A DNA stretch of 64,000 bases from Nemertoderma westbladi (Eukaryota; Xenacoelomorpha; Nemertodermatida; Nemertodermatidae). The position numbers and the translations under genes are program-made. The notes under the pieces were generated by a model. That model saw only the letters and a list, made by a program, of their open reading frames with translations, had not been told where the DNA came from and did not search any database. The first letter of the stretch is position 1, and every line of letters begins with the position of its first letter. The stretch lies in NCBI GenBank assembly GCA_032718475.1, contig JAUCBJ010005498.1:1-64000 (forward strand), read 5' to 3'. Shown piece by piece: positions 24,556 to 35,894 of this stretch.

Positions 24556-27500
24556 CAACGGGTGGCAACCGGCAGGGACGTTTCAGCACTGGCTGGCAAC
24601 TACAGTAGCACTACTGGTAACCCTCGTTCTCTCATCCCACTTCGCCTACCGACCAAGCGGTTTGATGAAACAATCGGCCACGAGACACCACACTCCATCT
24701 GCTGTGCCTGCAAAAGGGGTGAAGGATATCCGGCGGTCATCACAGACTGATCTATAATGTTCTTTATTATGTCGGGTGCGCTCTTCGAGCAGGGACTCTG
24801 AAGAACAGTTGGCTTTGGTGCATGAGGTGGCGTCAGCGTTAATAATCGCTACGTCGAACGACGCCACCTGTTGATTGGCCCAAACCCCCGTGCTACGAGA
24901 TCTGTCCTAACACTCCCTATTTCTCGACCCTGTCTGCCCAAGTGGCCCTGTGAAAGGGTCAGCTCCTTCTCAACGCTAGAACCCCCAACTGCAGCAGCAA
25001 TGGGATGCCCAAAGTCCTCTACAACCTCATCGTGCCTCTTGATAATTAAACCACCGGATTTACAACAAGTGCGTGGGAGGTGGAGAAGGAGTCTCTACAG
25101 CCCTCACACTTCAAGGGGAGGTTGGGTGGAACAAGTGCATACCAAACTGTCTGGTGCCAAACTATCAAGGAATTCCTCAGGGCTGAGGTCCGTGTTGTCC
25201 AGCACAGATAGCTGTGATGTTAGCCAGCCCCCTTCCTGTTGTTGACACCCCGCTCTACTGTACGACGTTTGGCTGATGAAAGAGCATTCACTGACATCCC
25301 CAACCTGATCTTGTAGGCTGAATCCTGTTGTTCCCGAGAGATCTGGTCTGGAATGGATTGATTCAGATATTAGTGAGGTCCCCCCAACTGAAGCCTTCCG
25401 GGCTGGAACCAGCCCCCATCAATGGGTCTCGCAGACCAATTCACGTGTCGGGAGAAGGAGCAGATCTTCCTCGGGCAGTCTGTGGACACTGTTTAACTTT
25501 GAAAGTCCTCAGCAAGTCTCTGATCGGATGAGCATAAGCTCAAAGGATGGTATGCTTGAGCATGTGGACGACTTCTGTTACCTGGGATCATGGATCCGGA
25601 AGTCAGGTGAGGACCTTCGAATTCGTAAGGGAAAGCATGGGCAGCCTTGAATAGGCTTTCCAGGATTTGGAAGTCACCGAGAATTAATCGGAAACTTAAG
25701 GGCCGATTATTTAGAGCAGCAGTAGTTCCAGTACTCCTCTACGGGAGTCCATGCTGGGCTCTAACTGCTGAGGACACCAAGTCTCTGGATGGCACATTCA
25801 CAAGAATGCTACGCCGGGTTCATTGTATCACGTACAATGCACACATCTCCAACCAGACACTATATAACATTGGAGGTGACTCATTGGTTCCCCCAAGCTT
25901 GACACTAGAACAAAATCGCCTCCGCTTTGCAGGACATTGCTTTTGCCGTGAGGACCAGCCAGTGCATAATCTTGTACTTTGGCAGCCTCATGGAGTGAAT
26001 AAGCATGGTGGACAGCCCATGACTTTCTTGAGACGCTTCTTAAAGGACACTGGCCTTAAAGATGCGGATGATCTAGCAAATGTCATGGGTGATAGAGAGT
26101 TGTGGCGGTGCAATTTTGTTGACAAGCCGGCACAGCATTCTTAAAAATGCAGCTGCAATGCAGCATGCCGATCCTAGCAGTAGGACACTGTTTCGCCACC
26201 TCTGAGAGCTTCCCGATGCTTCTCCCCCATGCTGCCACTTTACCTTAAACTAACTCCTTCCTTCCAGTGTCTGACCCAATATATCCACCAAGGAATCGCC
26301 GATCTGTCACCACCAGGACACCAGATGGACCGAAAAGCTCCTCTGCTGCGGATTCGAGACCAGGTTTCACTACTAGGAAACTTTTAATTGGTTCCGGATT
26401 ATAGATGATCGCAGGGCCCGGTCTAGATAGTTCCTGCCACCAGCTTCAGACCCCTGGAGTGACCCAGCTGACGAAGCATCATCAGCGTACCAGCATTGGC
26501 ACTGGTCTGATGTATCCTGGATACTGGAACACTCAACTGGATGAGTTGAGGGGCTTGTTGGGTTCACTGCCGCTCATCTCAGTTTCTTGATCATTGGGTT
26601 TGTTCCTCCAGCGTATGGGAGCATGGCAAAAGTATCTCCCCGGGTCCAACCCTCCTGGTACCACAAGAGCTCGTCTGTTCCATGTTGGTAAAGGGCATGA
26701 TCTGGATGCATGGTGCCAGTGCACCCGGCAATTCAAAAGAGCAACTGGTCTAGTAACATCGCCTCTGTTCCTGATTCCTCAAAGAAAGAGGACATGGCAT
26801 GGACCACCCCCTCGATCCCTGCTTTAATACCGGTGCAGAGTTAGTCCGATCCACACTGCAGAAGTCGTTAGTTATGGATGTTTCTACAGTTAGAGGGGTG
26901 TCGGCAGAGGACTTCCCTTATACCTATTGGGCGTACCCCTGGGTGTTTATCCAGAGTGATGGCCTACAGCCCCGGAGGGCACGTATCTCAAACCAGGGCA
27001 CCATGGAGTTCACTAGGCGACGAGCTAAACCAGCAACTGCCTCACGGAGTCGGGTACTGTGTGCTTCATAGTGTATTAGTACAGCACTCCACCATTCTGC
27101 ATCCCCACCTACGGGGCTGTTGCTTCCATGGAGGGTTTGTTACACCTTCAACACTACTTGTCCCGTCACATCAACCCCCTCGAGAGGAGGATGACTGGAA
27201 CAAGTTTGTAGTGCTTTTGCTAAAACAGCCATCTGAGGAGGGTGCTTCCTTTTAAGGATGTCCAGCACAGTTTCAGATACTCCAGCCTCCACCAAGTCGT
27301 TTGGGTTGAGGACACCACCACAATCCCGGTCTGTAACTAACCGGACTGCTGCTTGGTTCATTCCAGCAAGGATCTTACGGTTGAATGTCTGTGCTTACAA
27401 ACCCTGTGTCCGACAAACCCCGTCCTTTAGGAAATTTGGCATCACACCGGCCAGTAGAGAGTCGAACTCTTCCCATTCCCACATATCCAACCGCCTTTGA

Positions 27501-27985
27501 ATAGTTATCCTTATATCTGGGGTCTTAACTGCCTCTGGATTACGCTGGAATACCGTGGCTATAAAGCACACTGTTCGCTCCGAGGGGAAAGTTCCATCTG
27601 TAAGTTTTTCTAGCTCTCGTGTGAGGGTGTCTACCACATTGTGCCCCAAGTTTCCTCCTGGAACGATGTAGTGGCGACTGGGGATTTGAGTGAGGCGATT
27701 GTGACGGGATTCCCATTCCGCATAAGTAGAGGGACTGGGACTGCTAAGCCAGACACCTCCAAAGGCTGTCACAAGTGTTTCTGATGTAGAGGGTGAAACA
27801 GCTTGTCCAAGGTCGTCGCTTGCCGAATCCTCTCCAAACTCGTTAGACCTCGTAATTGTAGATGGAGTATAAGTTGCGACCAGTTTAACGTTTTGGTCAT
27901 CGTCTGAGACAGGATAAAGATCCCTGGTAGGGGCAACAGGAACGGCAGTGATATTTGATCGGGTTGGAGACGGATTAATACATTT
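24556..27985 (-). mobile_element. Degenerate reverse-transcriptase element, interrupted by a second LINE
   Basis: Minus-strand pieces in order: an N-terminal region (27980-27395) with PDIRITIQRRLDMWEWEEFD, then AAVRLVTDRDCGGVLNPNDL and VLDILKRKHPP (27350-27230), GVRPIGIREVLCR (about 26935), RT remains, then WYADDASSAGSL with the catalytic YADD motif (about 26490). After an insertion, the C-terminal region follows: IIKRHDEVVEDFG (about 25040), DLVARGF (about 24890) and SFTPFAGTADGVWC (about 24690). The order matches a family of long RT proteins known from cnidarians, molluscs and protists, with AVRW.T.R..GGVL, YADDA.AAG and D..ARGF blocks. Many stops and frameshifts: a dead copy. I cannot name the family. 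Confidence 0.75.
25480..26150 (+). mobile_element. LINE 3' fragment nested in the minus-strand element
   Basis: Plus-strand pieces: NFESPQQVSDRMSISSKDGM, HVDDFCYLGSWIRKSGEDLR, then after a 1-nt loss near 25630 NRLSRIWKSPRINRKLK, VVPVLLYGSPCWALTAEDTK, RMLRRVHCITYNAHISNQTL, LEQNRLRFAGHCF and VLWQPHGVNKHGGQP. This is the region after the RT domain of the same family as 63355-64000, at very high similarity. Because the minus-strand element resumes on both sides, this copy inserted into it. 5'-truncated and inactive. Confidence 0.85.
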
Positions 27986-27999
27986 TCCTGTAGTGAGTG

Positions 28000-30900
28000 G
28001 GGGACAGTTTACACAGGGATGCCCTGCGAAGCGCATCCACAGAGTAGCGAGTGGGTGACAGTTTACACAGGGACGCCCTGCGAGGGCGCATCCACAGAGG
28101 ATGGTTCATCCTGTAGCGAGTGGAGGACAGTTTACACAGGGATGCCCTGCGAGGGTGCATCCACAGAGGATGGTTCATCCTGTAGTGAGTGGGGGACAGT
28201 TTACACAAGGTTGCGCTGCAGGGCGCATCCACAGAGTAGCGAGTGGGGGACAATTTACACAGGGACGCCCTGCGAGGGCGCATCCACAGAGGATGGTTCA
28301 TCCTGTAGCGAGTGGGGGACAGTTTACACAAGGTTGCGCTGCAGGGCGCATCCACAGAGTAGCGAGTGGGGGACAATTTACACAGGGACGCCCTGTGAGG
28401 GCGCATCAACAGAGGATGGTTCATCCTGTAGTGAGTGGGGGACAGTTTACACAGGGACGCCCTGCGAGGGCGCATCCACAGAGTAGCGAGTGGGGGACAA
28501 TTTACACAGGGACGCCTTGCGAGGGCGCATCCACAGAGGATGGTTCATCCTGTAGCGAGTGGAGGACAGTTTACACAGGGACGCCCTGCGAGGGCGCATC
28601 AACAGAGTAGCGAGTGGGGGACAGTTTACACAGGGACGCCCTGTGAGGGCGCATCAACAGAGGATGGTTCATCCTGTAGTGAGTGGGGGACAGTTTACAC
28701 AGGGACGCCCTGCGAGGGCGCATCCACAGAGTAGCGAGTGGGGGACAATTTACACAGGGACGCCCTGCGAGGGCGCATCAACAGAGGATGGTTCATCCTG
28801 TAGTGAGTGGGGGACAGTTTACACAGGGACGCCCTGCGAGGGCGCATCCACAGAGGATGGTTCATCCTGTAGCGAGTGGGTGACAGTTTACACAGGGACG
28901 CCCTGCGAGGGCGCATCCACAGAGTAGCGAGTGGGTGACAGTTTACACAGGGACGCCTTGCGAGGGCGCATCCACAGAGGATGGTTCATCCTGTAGCGAG
29001 TGGGGGACAGTTTACACAGGGACGCCCTGCGAGGGCGCATCCACAGAGTAGAGAGTGGGGGACAGTTTACACAAGGTTGCGCTGCAGGGCGCATCCACAG
29101 AGTAGCGAGTGGGGGACAATTTACACAGGGACGCCCTGTGAGGGCGCATCAACAGAGGATGGTTCATCCTGTAGTGAGTGGGGGACAGTTTACACAGGGA
29201 CGCCCTGCGAGGGCGCATCCACAGAGTAGCGAGTGGGGGACAGTTTACACAGGGACGCCTTGCGAGGGCGCATCCACAGAGGATGGTTCATCCTGTAGCG
29301 AGTGGGGGACAGTTTACACAGGGATGCCCTGCAGGGCGCATCCATAGAGTAGCGAGTGGGGGACAGTTTACACAGGGACGCCTTGCGAGGGCGCATCCAC
29401 AGAGGATGGTTCATCCTGTAGCGAGTGGAGGACAGTTTACACAGGGACGCCCTGTGAGGGCGCATCAACAGAGGATGGTTCATCCTGTAGTGAGTGGGGG
29501 ACAGTTTACACAGGGACGCCCTGCGAGGGCGCATCAACAGAGTAGCGAGTGGGGGACAATTTACACAGGGACGCCTTGCGAGGGCGCATCCACAGAGGAT
29601 GGTTCATCCTGTAGCGAGTGGAGGACAGTTTACACAGGGACGCCCTGTGAGGGCGCATCAACAGAGGATGGTTCATCCTGTAGTGAGTGGGGGACAGTTT
29701 ACACAGGGACGCCCTGCGAGGGCGCATCAACAGAGTAGCGAGTGGGGGACAATTTACACAGGGACGCCTTGCGAGGGCGCATCCACAGAGGATGGTTCAT
29801 CCTGTAGCGAGTGGAGGACAGTTTACACAGGGACGCCCTGCGAGGGCGCATCCACAGAGTAGCGAGTGGGGGACAGTTTACACAAGGTTGCGCTGCAGGG
29901 CGCATCCACAGAGTAGCGAGTGGGGGACAATTTACACAGGGACGCCTTGCGAGGGCGCATCCACAGAGGATGGTTCATCCTGTAGCGAGTGGAGGACAGT
30001 TTACACAGGGACGCCCTGCGAGGGCGCATCCACAGAGTAGCGAGTGGAGGACAGTACAGTTTACACAGGGACGCCCTGCGAGGGCGCATCAACAGAGTAG
30101 CGAGTGGGGGACAATTTACACAGGGACGCCCTGCGAGGGCGCATCCACAGAGGATGGTTCATCCTGTAGCGAGTGGAGGACAGTTTACACAGGGACGCCC
30201 TGCGAGGGCGCATCCACAGAGTAGCGAGTGGAGGACAGTACAGTTTACACAGGGACGCCCTGCGAGGGCGCATCAACAGAGTAGCGAGTGGGGGACAATT
30301 TACACAGGGACGCCCTGCGAGGGCGCATCCACAGAGGATGGTTCATCCTGTAGTGAGTGGGGGACAATTTACACAGGGACGCCTTGCGAGGGCGCATCCA
30401 CAGAGTAGCGAGTGGGGGACAGTTTACACAGGGACGCCTTGCGAGGGCGCATCCACAGAGGATGGTTCATCCTGTAGCGAGTGGGGGACAGTTTACACAG
30501 GGACGCCCTGCGAGGGCGCATCCACAGAGGATGGTTCATCCTGTAGCGAGTGGAGGACAGTTTACAGGGGGACGCCCTGTGAGGGCGCATCAACAGAGTA
30601 GCGAGTGGGGGACAGTTTACACAGGGACGCCCTGCGAGGGCGCATCCACAGAGGATGGTTCATCCTGTAGTGAGTGGGAGACAGTTTACACAGGGACGCC
30701 CTGCGAGGGCGCATCCACAGAGGATGGTTCATCCTGTAGTGAGTGGGGGACAGTTTACACATGGACGCCCTGCGAGGGCGCATCCACAGAGGATGGCTCA
30801 TCCTGTAGCGAGTGGAGGACAGTTTACAGGGGGACGCCCTGTGAGGGCGCATCAACAGAGTAGCGAGTGGGGGACAGTTTACACAGGGACGCCCTGCGAG

Positions 30901-32140
30901 GGCGCATCCACAGAGGATGGTTCATCCTGTAGTGAGTGGGGGACAGTTTACACAGGGATGCCCTGCGAAGCGCATCCACAGAGTAGCGAGTGGGTGACAG
31001 TTTACACAGGGACGCCCTGCGAGGGCGCATCCACAGAGTAGCGAGTGGGGGACAGTTTACACAGGGACGCCTTGCGAGGGCGCATCCACAGAGGATGGTT
31101 CATCCTGTAGCGAGTGGAGGACAGTTTACACAGGGACGCCCTGCGAGGGCGCATCAACAGAGTAGCGAGTGGGGGACAATTTACACAGGGACGCCCTGCA
31201 GGGCGCATCCACAGAGGATGGTTCATCCTATAGCGAGTGGGGGACAGTTTACACAGGGACGCCCTGCGAGGGCGCATCCACAGAGTAGCGAGTGGGGGAC
31301 AGTTTACACAGGGACGCCTTGCGAGGGCGCATCCACAGAGGATGGTTCATCCTGTAGCGAGTGGGAGACAGTTTACACAGGGACGCCCTGCGAGGGCGCA
31401 TCCACAGAGTAGCGAGTGGGGGACAGTTTACACAGGGACGCCTTGCGAGGGCGCATCCACAGAGGATGGTTCATCCTGTAGCGAGTGGAGGACAGTTTAC
31501 ACAGGGATGCCCTGCGAAGCGCATCCACAGAGTAGCGAGTGGGTGACAGTTTACACAGGGACGCCCTGCGAGGGCGCATCCACAGAGTAGCGAGTGGGGG
31601 ACAGTTTACACAGGGACGCCTTGCGAGGGCGCATCCACAGAGGATGGTTCATCCTGTAGCGAGTGGGAGACAGTTTACACAGGGACGCCCTGCGAGGGCG
31701 CATCCACAGAGTAGCGAGTGGGGGACAGTTTACACAGGGACGCCTTGCGAGGGCGCATCCACAGAGGATGGTTCATCCTGTAGCGAGTGGAGGACAGTTT
31801 ACACAGGGACGCCCTGCGAGGGCGCATCCACAGAGTAGCGAGTGGGGGACAGTTTACACAGGGACGCCTTGCGAGGGCGCATCCACAGAGGATGGTTCAT
31901 CCTGTAGCGAGTGGAGGACAGTTTACACAGGGACGCCCTGCGAGGGCGCATCCATAGAGTAGCGAGTGGGGGACAGTTTACACAGGGACGCCTTGCGAGG
32001 GCGCATCCACAGAGTAGCGAGTGGGGGACAGTTTACACAGGGACACCTTGAGAGGGCGCATCCACAGAGGATGGTTCATCCTGTAGCGAGTGGGGGACAG
32101 TTTACACAGGGATGCCCTGCGGGGTGCATCCACAGAGGAT
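28000..32140. repeat. GC-rich 55/69-bp minisatellite with hairpin units
   Basis: About 65 units of a 55-bp repeat (GTAGCGAGTGGGGGACAGTT onward). Many copies have a 14-bp insert, GGATGGTTCATCCT, making 69 bp; a common long-short pair gives 124 bp. The core CGCCCTGCGAGGGCG and the insert GGATGGTTCATCC are both palindromes. Rarer variants: GATGCCCTGCGAAGCGC, AGGTTGCGCTGCAGGGC and a GGACAGTACAGTTTAC form. On the minus strand each unit has a C-rich tract and CTACAG, so it resembles a 3' splice site. The many overlapping frames on both strands are repeat translations. CpG density is far above that of the rest of the window. Confidence 0.95.
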
Positions 32141-32164
32141 TGGTCAGAAACATTTGCACATGCC

Positions 32165-32715
32165 ACAATGGTTATATTGAAAAATATCGAGACATGAAAA
32201 ATATCGAGAGTAAAAATAACGCGAGTAAAAACATCGAGTGTTGAAAAATAACGATAATATCGAGAGTTCAACAAATATCGAGAGTTAAAATATCGAGGGT
32301 AAAAATATCGAGAGTAAAAATATCGAGAGTAAATATATCGAGTGTTGAAAAATATCGAGAGTAAAAATATCGAGAGTAAATATATCGAGTGTTGAAAAAT
32401 ATCGAGAGTAAAAATATCGAGTGTTGAAAAAGATCGAGAGTAAAAATATCGAGTGTTGAAAAATGTCGAGAGTAAAAATATCGAGTGTTGAAAAATATCG
32501 AGAGTAAAAATATCGAGTGTTGAAAAATATCGAGAGTAAAAATATCGAGTGTTGAAAAATATCGAGAGTAAAAATATCGAGTGTTGAAAAATATCGAGAG
32601 TAAAAATATCGAGTGTTGAAAAATATCGAGTGTTGAAAAATATCGAGAGTAAAAATATCGAGTGTTTAAAAATATAGAATGTTGAAAAATATCGAGAGTA
32701 AAAATATCGATAGTA
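32165..32715. repeat. TATCGAG minisatellite, forward arm
   Basis: Alternating units TATCGAGAGTAAAAA and TATCGAGTGTTGAAAAA (15 and 17 bp), about 34 in all. The reverse complement of the same two units forms the array at 33040-33470. Confidence 0.93.
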
Positions 32716-33039
32716 ACAATTTTTTTTAAATAAGAGTTGTATAATAATTTTTTTTACTAAAAATGTTCTAGAACAACAATATTTATCAACATTTGGTAGC
32801 TTATACAGTACGTGTTCTAATATAATATTTAACAATATTTATAATATTTATCAAAATTTATAGCTAGCACTTATTTTATAATATTTATTAAAAAAATAGC
32901 AAAAACTAGCTAGTATAATAAATCTGGTAAATGGGTACCCAAGGTGTATTACATAATGACATTCACTTGCACTGTTGTAACCCATGCACTGCAATATTGT
33001 TCCATAATTCTAAATAAAATGCTCAAGTAAAATGCAATA
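32716..33039. other. Spacer between inverted TATCGAG arrays
   Basis: About 325 bp of AT-rich sequence without a gene. It would be the loop of a hairpin formed by the two arms. Confidence 0.6.
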
Positions 33040-33475
33040 TTTTTACTCTCGATTTCAACACTCGATATTTTCAACACTCGATATTTTTCAACAGTCGATA
33101 TTTTTCAACACTCGATATTTTTCAACACTCGATATTTTTACTCTCGATATTTTTCAAAACTCGATATTTTTCAACACTCGATATTTTTACTCTCGATATT
33201 TTTCAACACTCGATATTTTTACTCTCTATATTTTTCAACACTCGATATTTTGGCTCTCGATATTTTTCAACACTCGATATTTTTACTCTCGATATTTTTC
33301 AACACTCGATATTTTTCAACACTCGTTATTTTCGATATTTTTCATCTCGTGTTATTTTTACTCTCGATATTTTTTAATCACGTTAATTTTCAACACTCGT
33401 TATTTTTACTCTCGATATTTTTACTCTCGTTATTTTTACTCTCGATATTTTTCAAGTCTCGATATTTTTCACCAT
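33040..33475. repeat. TATCGAG minisatellite, reverse arm
   Basis: Units CTCGATATTTTTCAACA and CTCGATATTTTTACT, the reverse complement of 32165-32715, about 27 units. The end near 33340-33430 has CTCGTTATTTT and other degenerate forms. Confidence 0.93.
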
Positions 33476-33784
33476 TACCGCCACAATTGCAGCAGCGCTG
33501 CGGCATAATTCCTCTCAATTTAATAATCTCAAATAATAACAACACAGTAGAGCATCAAATTACATAAAATATTTCTTACTAGTACACAATTGATTTTAAA
33601 TAGTCGCTACAAAAAGTTCATGTGTTTAATGACAGTTTAAGGTAGGCCTAACTTATTAAGGGAAATGAGCAGGTTATAGTGGCTCAGGTTTGGTAAACAA
33701 AACAATAAGCTAAATTTAGGAACACAGTATTCCTTTTGAGCCTATACCTTCATATTTACCTTATTATTGGGTTGAATAGTTTAC
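33476..33784. other. Receptor intron C-D, unique part next to exon C
   Basis: No gene or repeat seen. Includes the exon C donor (CAG|GTAAAC on the minus strand). Confidence 0.5.
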
Positions 33785-33940
33785 CTGGCTGGGTATGTTG
33801 GGTTGAAGTCTCCATTAATATCGCTAATTAGGATAACATTAGGTTGCCATAGATCATCAGCTGGTATGTGGAGATAAGTTATGTTGAAGAATTCATTGTT
33901 CTCCTCTTCGTATAAACTGTTATTATAATTCCACGTTAAC
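33785..33940 (-). CDS. nAChR-like subunit, exon C (loop A region)
   Basis: 51 codons flanked by split Arg codons (phase 2 both sides). The acceptor is TATTTTCCAG and the donor CAG|GTAAAC. The joined sequence DNR|LTWN fits the family D..L.WN motif. ITYLHIPADDLWQPNVIL corresponds to I.IP...IW.PDI.L, and the exon continues SDINGDF, matching NADGDF of loop A. The usual loop-A Tyr is replaced (LISD instead of LYNN), which again argues against a classical alpha subunit. NNS and NIT are possible glycosylation sites. No duplication of either edge was seen here. Confidence 0.92.
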
Positions 33941-34004
33941 CTGGAAAATAATTGTTAAAAAAAATCAACTATTGTTTTTGAAAATCTAAAATTATTTATG
34001 AGGT

Positions 34005-35605
34005 TTTGAAAGGATCAATATCGCTAACAATATATCTCTGGACGTTGCTATTTAACATATGTTTAACAACAGGGTCCCTTGTTACTTCTTGGAAATTTAG
34101 TTTAACTAAAGTTCTGTATAAGCTTAAAGGGCTACGCGATGATCCCAATAAACTACAGGGGAATTTCACTGCTGTGCAATCCATATAAACTCCTCACAGG
34201 TTTATTAGAGAGACGCCTACGGGAATTTCTAGAATGCAAGATACCGACCTGGCAATTCGGGTTTATGTCCGGCAGATCAACAATAGAACCTTTACGCCTT
34301 CTACTCTTACGGATCAAAGCTAACCTTTCCACGCCGACAAAACCTTTATATGCGTGTTTCATTGATTTCCAAAAGGCCTTCGACTCAGTTCCGCGGTCAA
34401 GGATCCTGCTTAAGTTAGAACACGTATTTAAAGTTAATGGTAAATTGTTAAACTTATTTAAAGCAATCCTCAGCCCAAACTACATACACATTTATGATGG
34501 TCTGCGAAAGTCAAAGTCAGTTAAACAGACTCAAGGATTTTTACAGGGCGATAGTTTGAGTCCGTTTTTGTTTACATTATATATCTGGGACCTTATAAAG
34601 TTTATTAAACGATCAGCTGAATCTGTAATTGCTTTCCTGTTTGCCGACGACTTGGTATTCTTCTCGGATTCCAGAGTTGCTCTACAGTCTGCTATAGATG
34701 CAACTTATACCTGGGCGTCATTGAATAGACTGACTGCAAACTTAAAGAAATCCCAAATTATCAAGTTTAGGCGGGGCGGTAGACTTTGCAACGCCGACAA
34801 ATTCTACTACAATGGCAAACCTGTAGAAATTGTCAACAACTACACGTATCTCGGTATTGTGTTACAGCCAACACTTTCTTTCAGTTTGCACGTTATAAAC
34901 ATCCAATGTAAGGCGCTTAAATCAATACATGGTATTAAAAATCCAACTATACTGTCACTCGGCACAGCAATAAAGTTATTCAACATAAAGGTTCATTAAA
35001 CATAAATCCTATAGTATTATACTGTCTCGGAGAAATCTGGCAGTTCTTAAAGGTATCAAATTTCCACGACATTGATAGAATAAAGACAAATTTTCTAAAA
35101 CGTGTACTTTCATTACACAAAACGTCTCAAAATCGATTAGTGCTGGCGATATGAAAGGAAAATTATTTGTGTGCTGATCTACAGGCGGTTTTAAATGCAC
35201 CGAAAACTGAAGAATTTTGTAAATATTTGCAGGCTGTGAAATCAAAGCAAGAGGAAATTCCCGCTAGTTTTTGGAACTCTCAGGCCTTCACAAATCAAAA
35301 GTGGAAGAACTCAAATTTTAAGAATAGACATATAATAACGCGTATGTCCATACACGGCTTCCATCACCATATTTGTAGCACTACTGATTTCCATGATCCT
35401 ACCACTGACTGTATTTGCTCGCTCTGTGGCGCAGTGGCGGACAAGTATAACCTTACAGCGTGTTCTAGAAACCATCACCCTCTATCTTATTGGGCGAACA
35501 AAATCATCACGGCAACGAAAGTAGATATTTTAAATTTATTCCATAGCTCATATAATAAACTCGATTTTACTTCGGTTTGTTTTAAATTAATTAATTTATA
35601 ATTAT
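34005..35605 (+). mobile_element. Non-LTR retrotransposon fragment with RT and zinc-knuckle tail
   Basis: Plus strand. A frame ending near 34135 joins by frameshift to INYRGISLLCNPYKLLTGLL, then QFGFMSGRSTIEPL, FIDFQKAFDSVPRSRIL, GFLQGDSLSPFLFTLYIWDL and FLFADDLVFFSD, with the catalytic Asp pair of the FADD form. After that come LNRLTANLKKSQIIKF and YTYLGIVL (to 34999). After stops near 35000-35160, a C-terminal part has CICSLCGAVADKYNLTACSR, a Cys/His knuckle common in I/Jockey-type elements. The endonuclease is absent, so it is 5'-truncated. It lies antisense in the receptor intron B-C. Confidence 0.9.
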
Positions 35606-35894
35606 ATAATTGTGCTTTTTATATTTAGTAGTTTGAATATTAATTCAATAGTTTTATATTAAGTTAGATTTCACATTATTGTTTGTAAAATTTAAATGAT
35701 TTAATCAATCTGCGAATAACCATTAATTTATAACTCAATTGAATTTTAGTGCCATATCGCTTAATGAATAGTATCCTTGTTAATTTTATTTGGTGCCTAA
35801 ATAACGCTAGGCTTATTGTTAAATATATAATAAATTATTTATTTACGATATTATAATACAATATTTTGTATAATTTACTTTGCTCTGTATTATA
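35606..35894. other. AT-rich spacer between LINE and the 54-bp array
   Basis: No gene. Probably the LINE 3' flank and the original intron. Confidence 0.5.

Noticed and set aside
24562-25245. Plus-strand frames in the RT element region (e.g. 24871-25245)
   Set aside because: They are antisense to the minus-strand RT element, whose conserved blocks (RHDEVVEDFG, DLVARGF) read on the other strand.
28019-32140. Dozens of overlapping frames on both strands (MRPRRASLCKLSPT and EGASTEDGSSCSEW types)
   Set aside because: All are frames of the GC-rich 55/69-bp array. Frame after frame is interrupted by unit-length changes, with no conserved start or domain.
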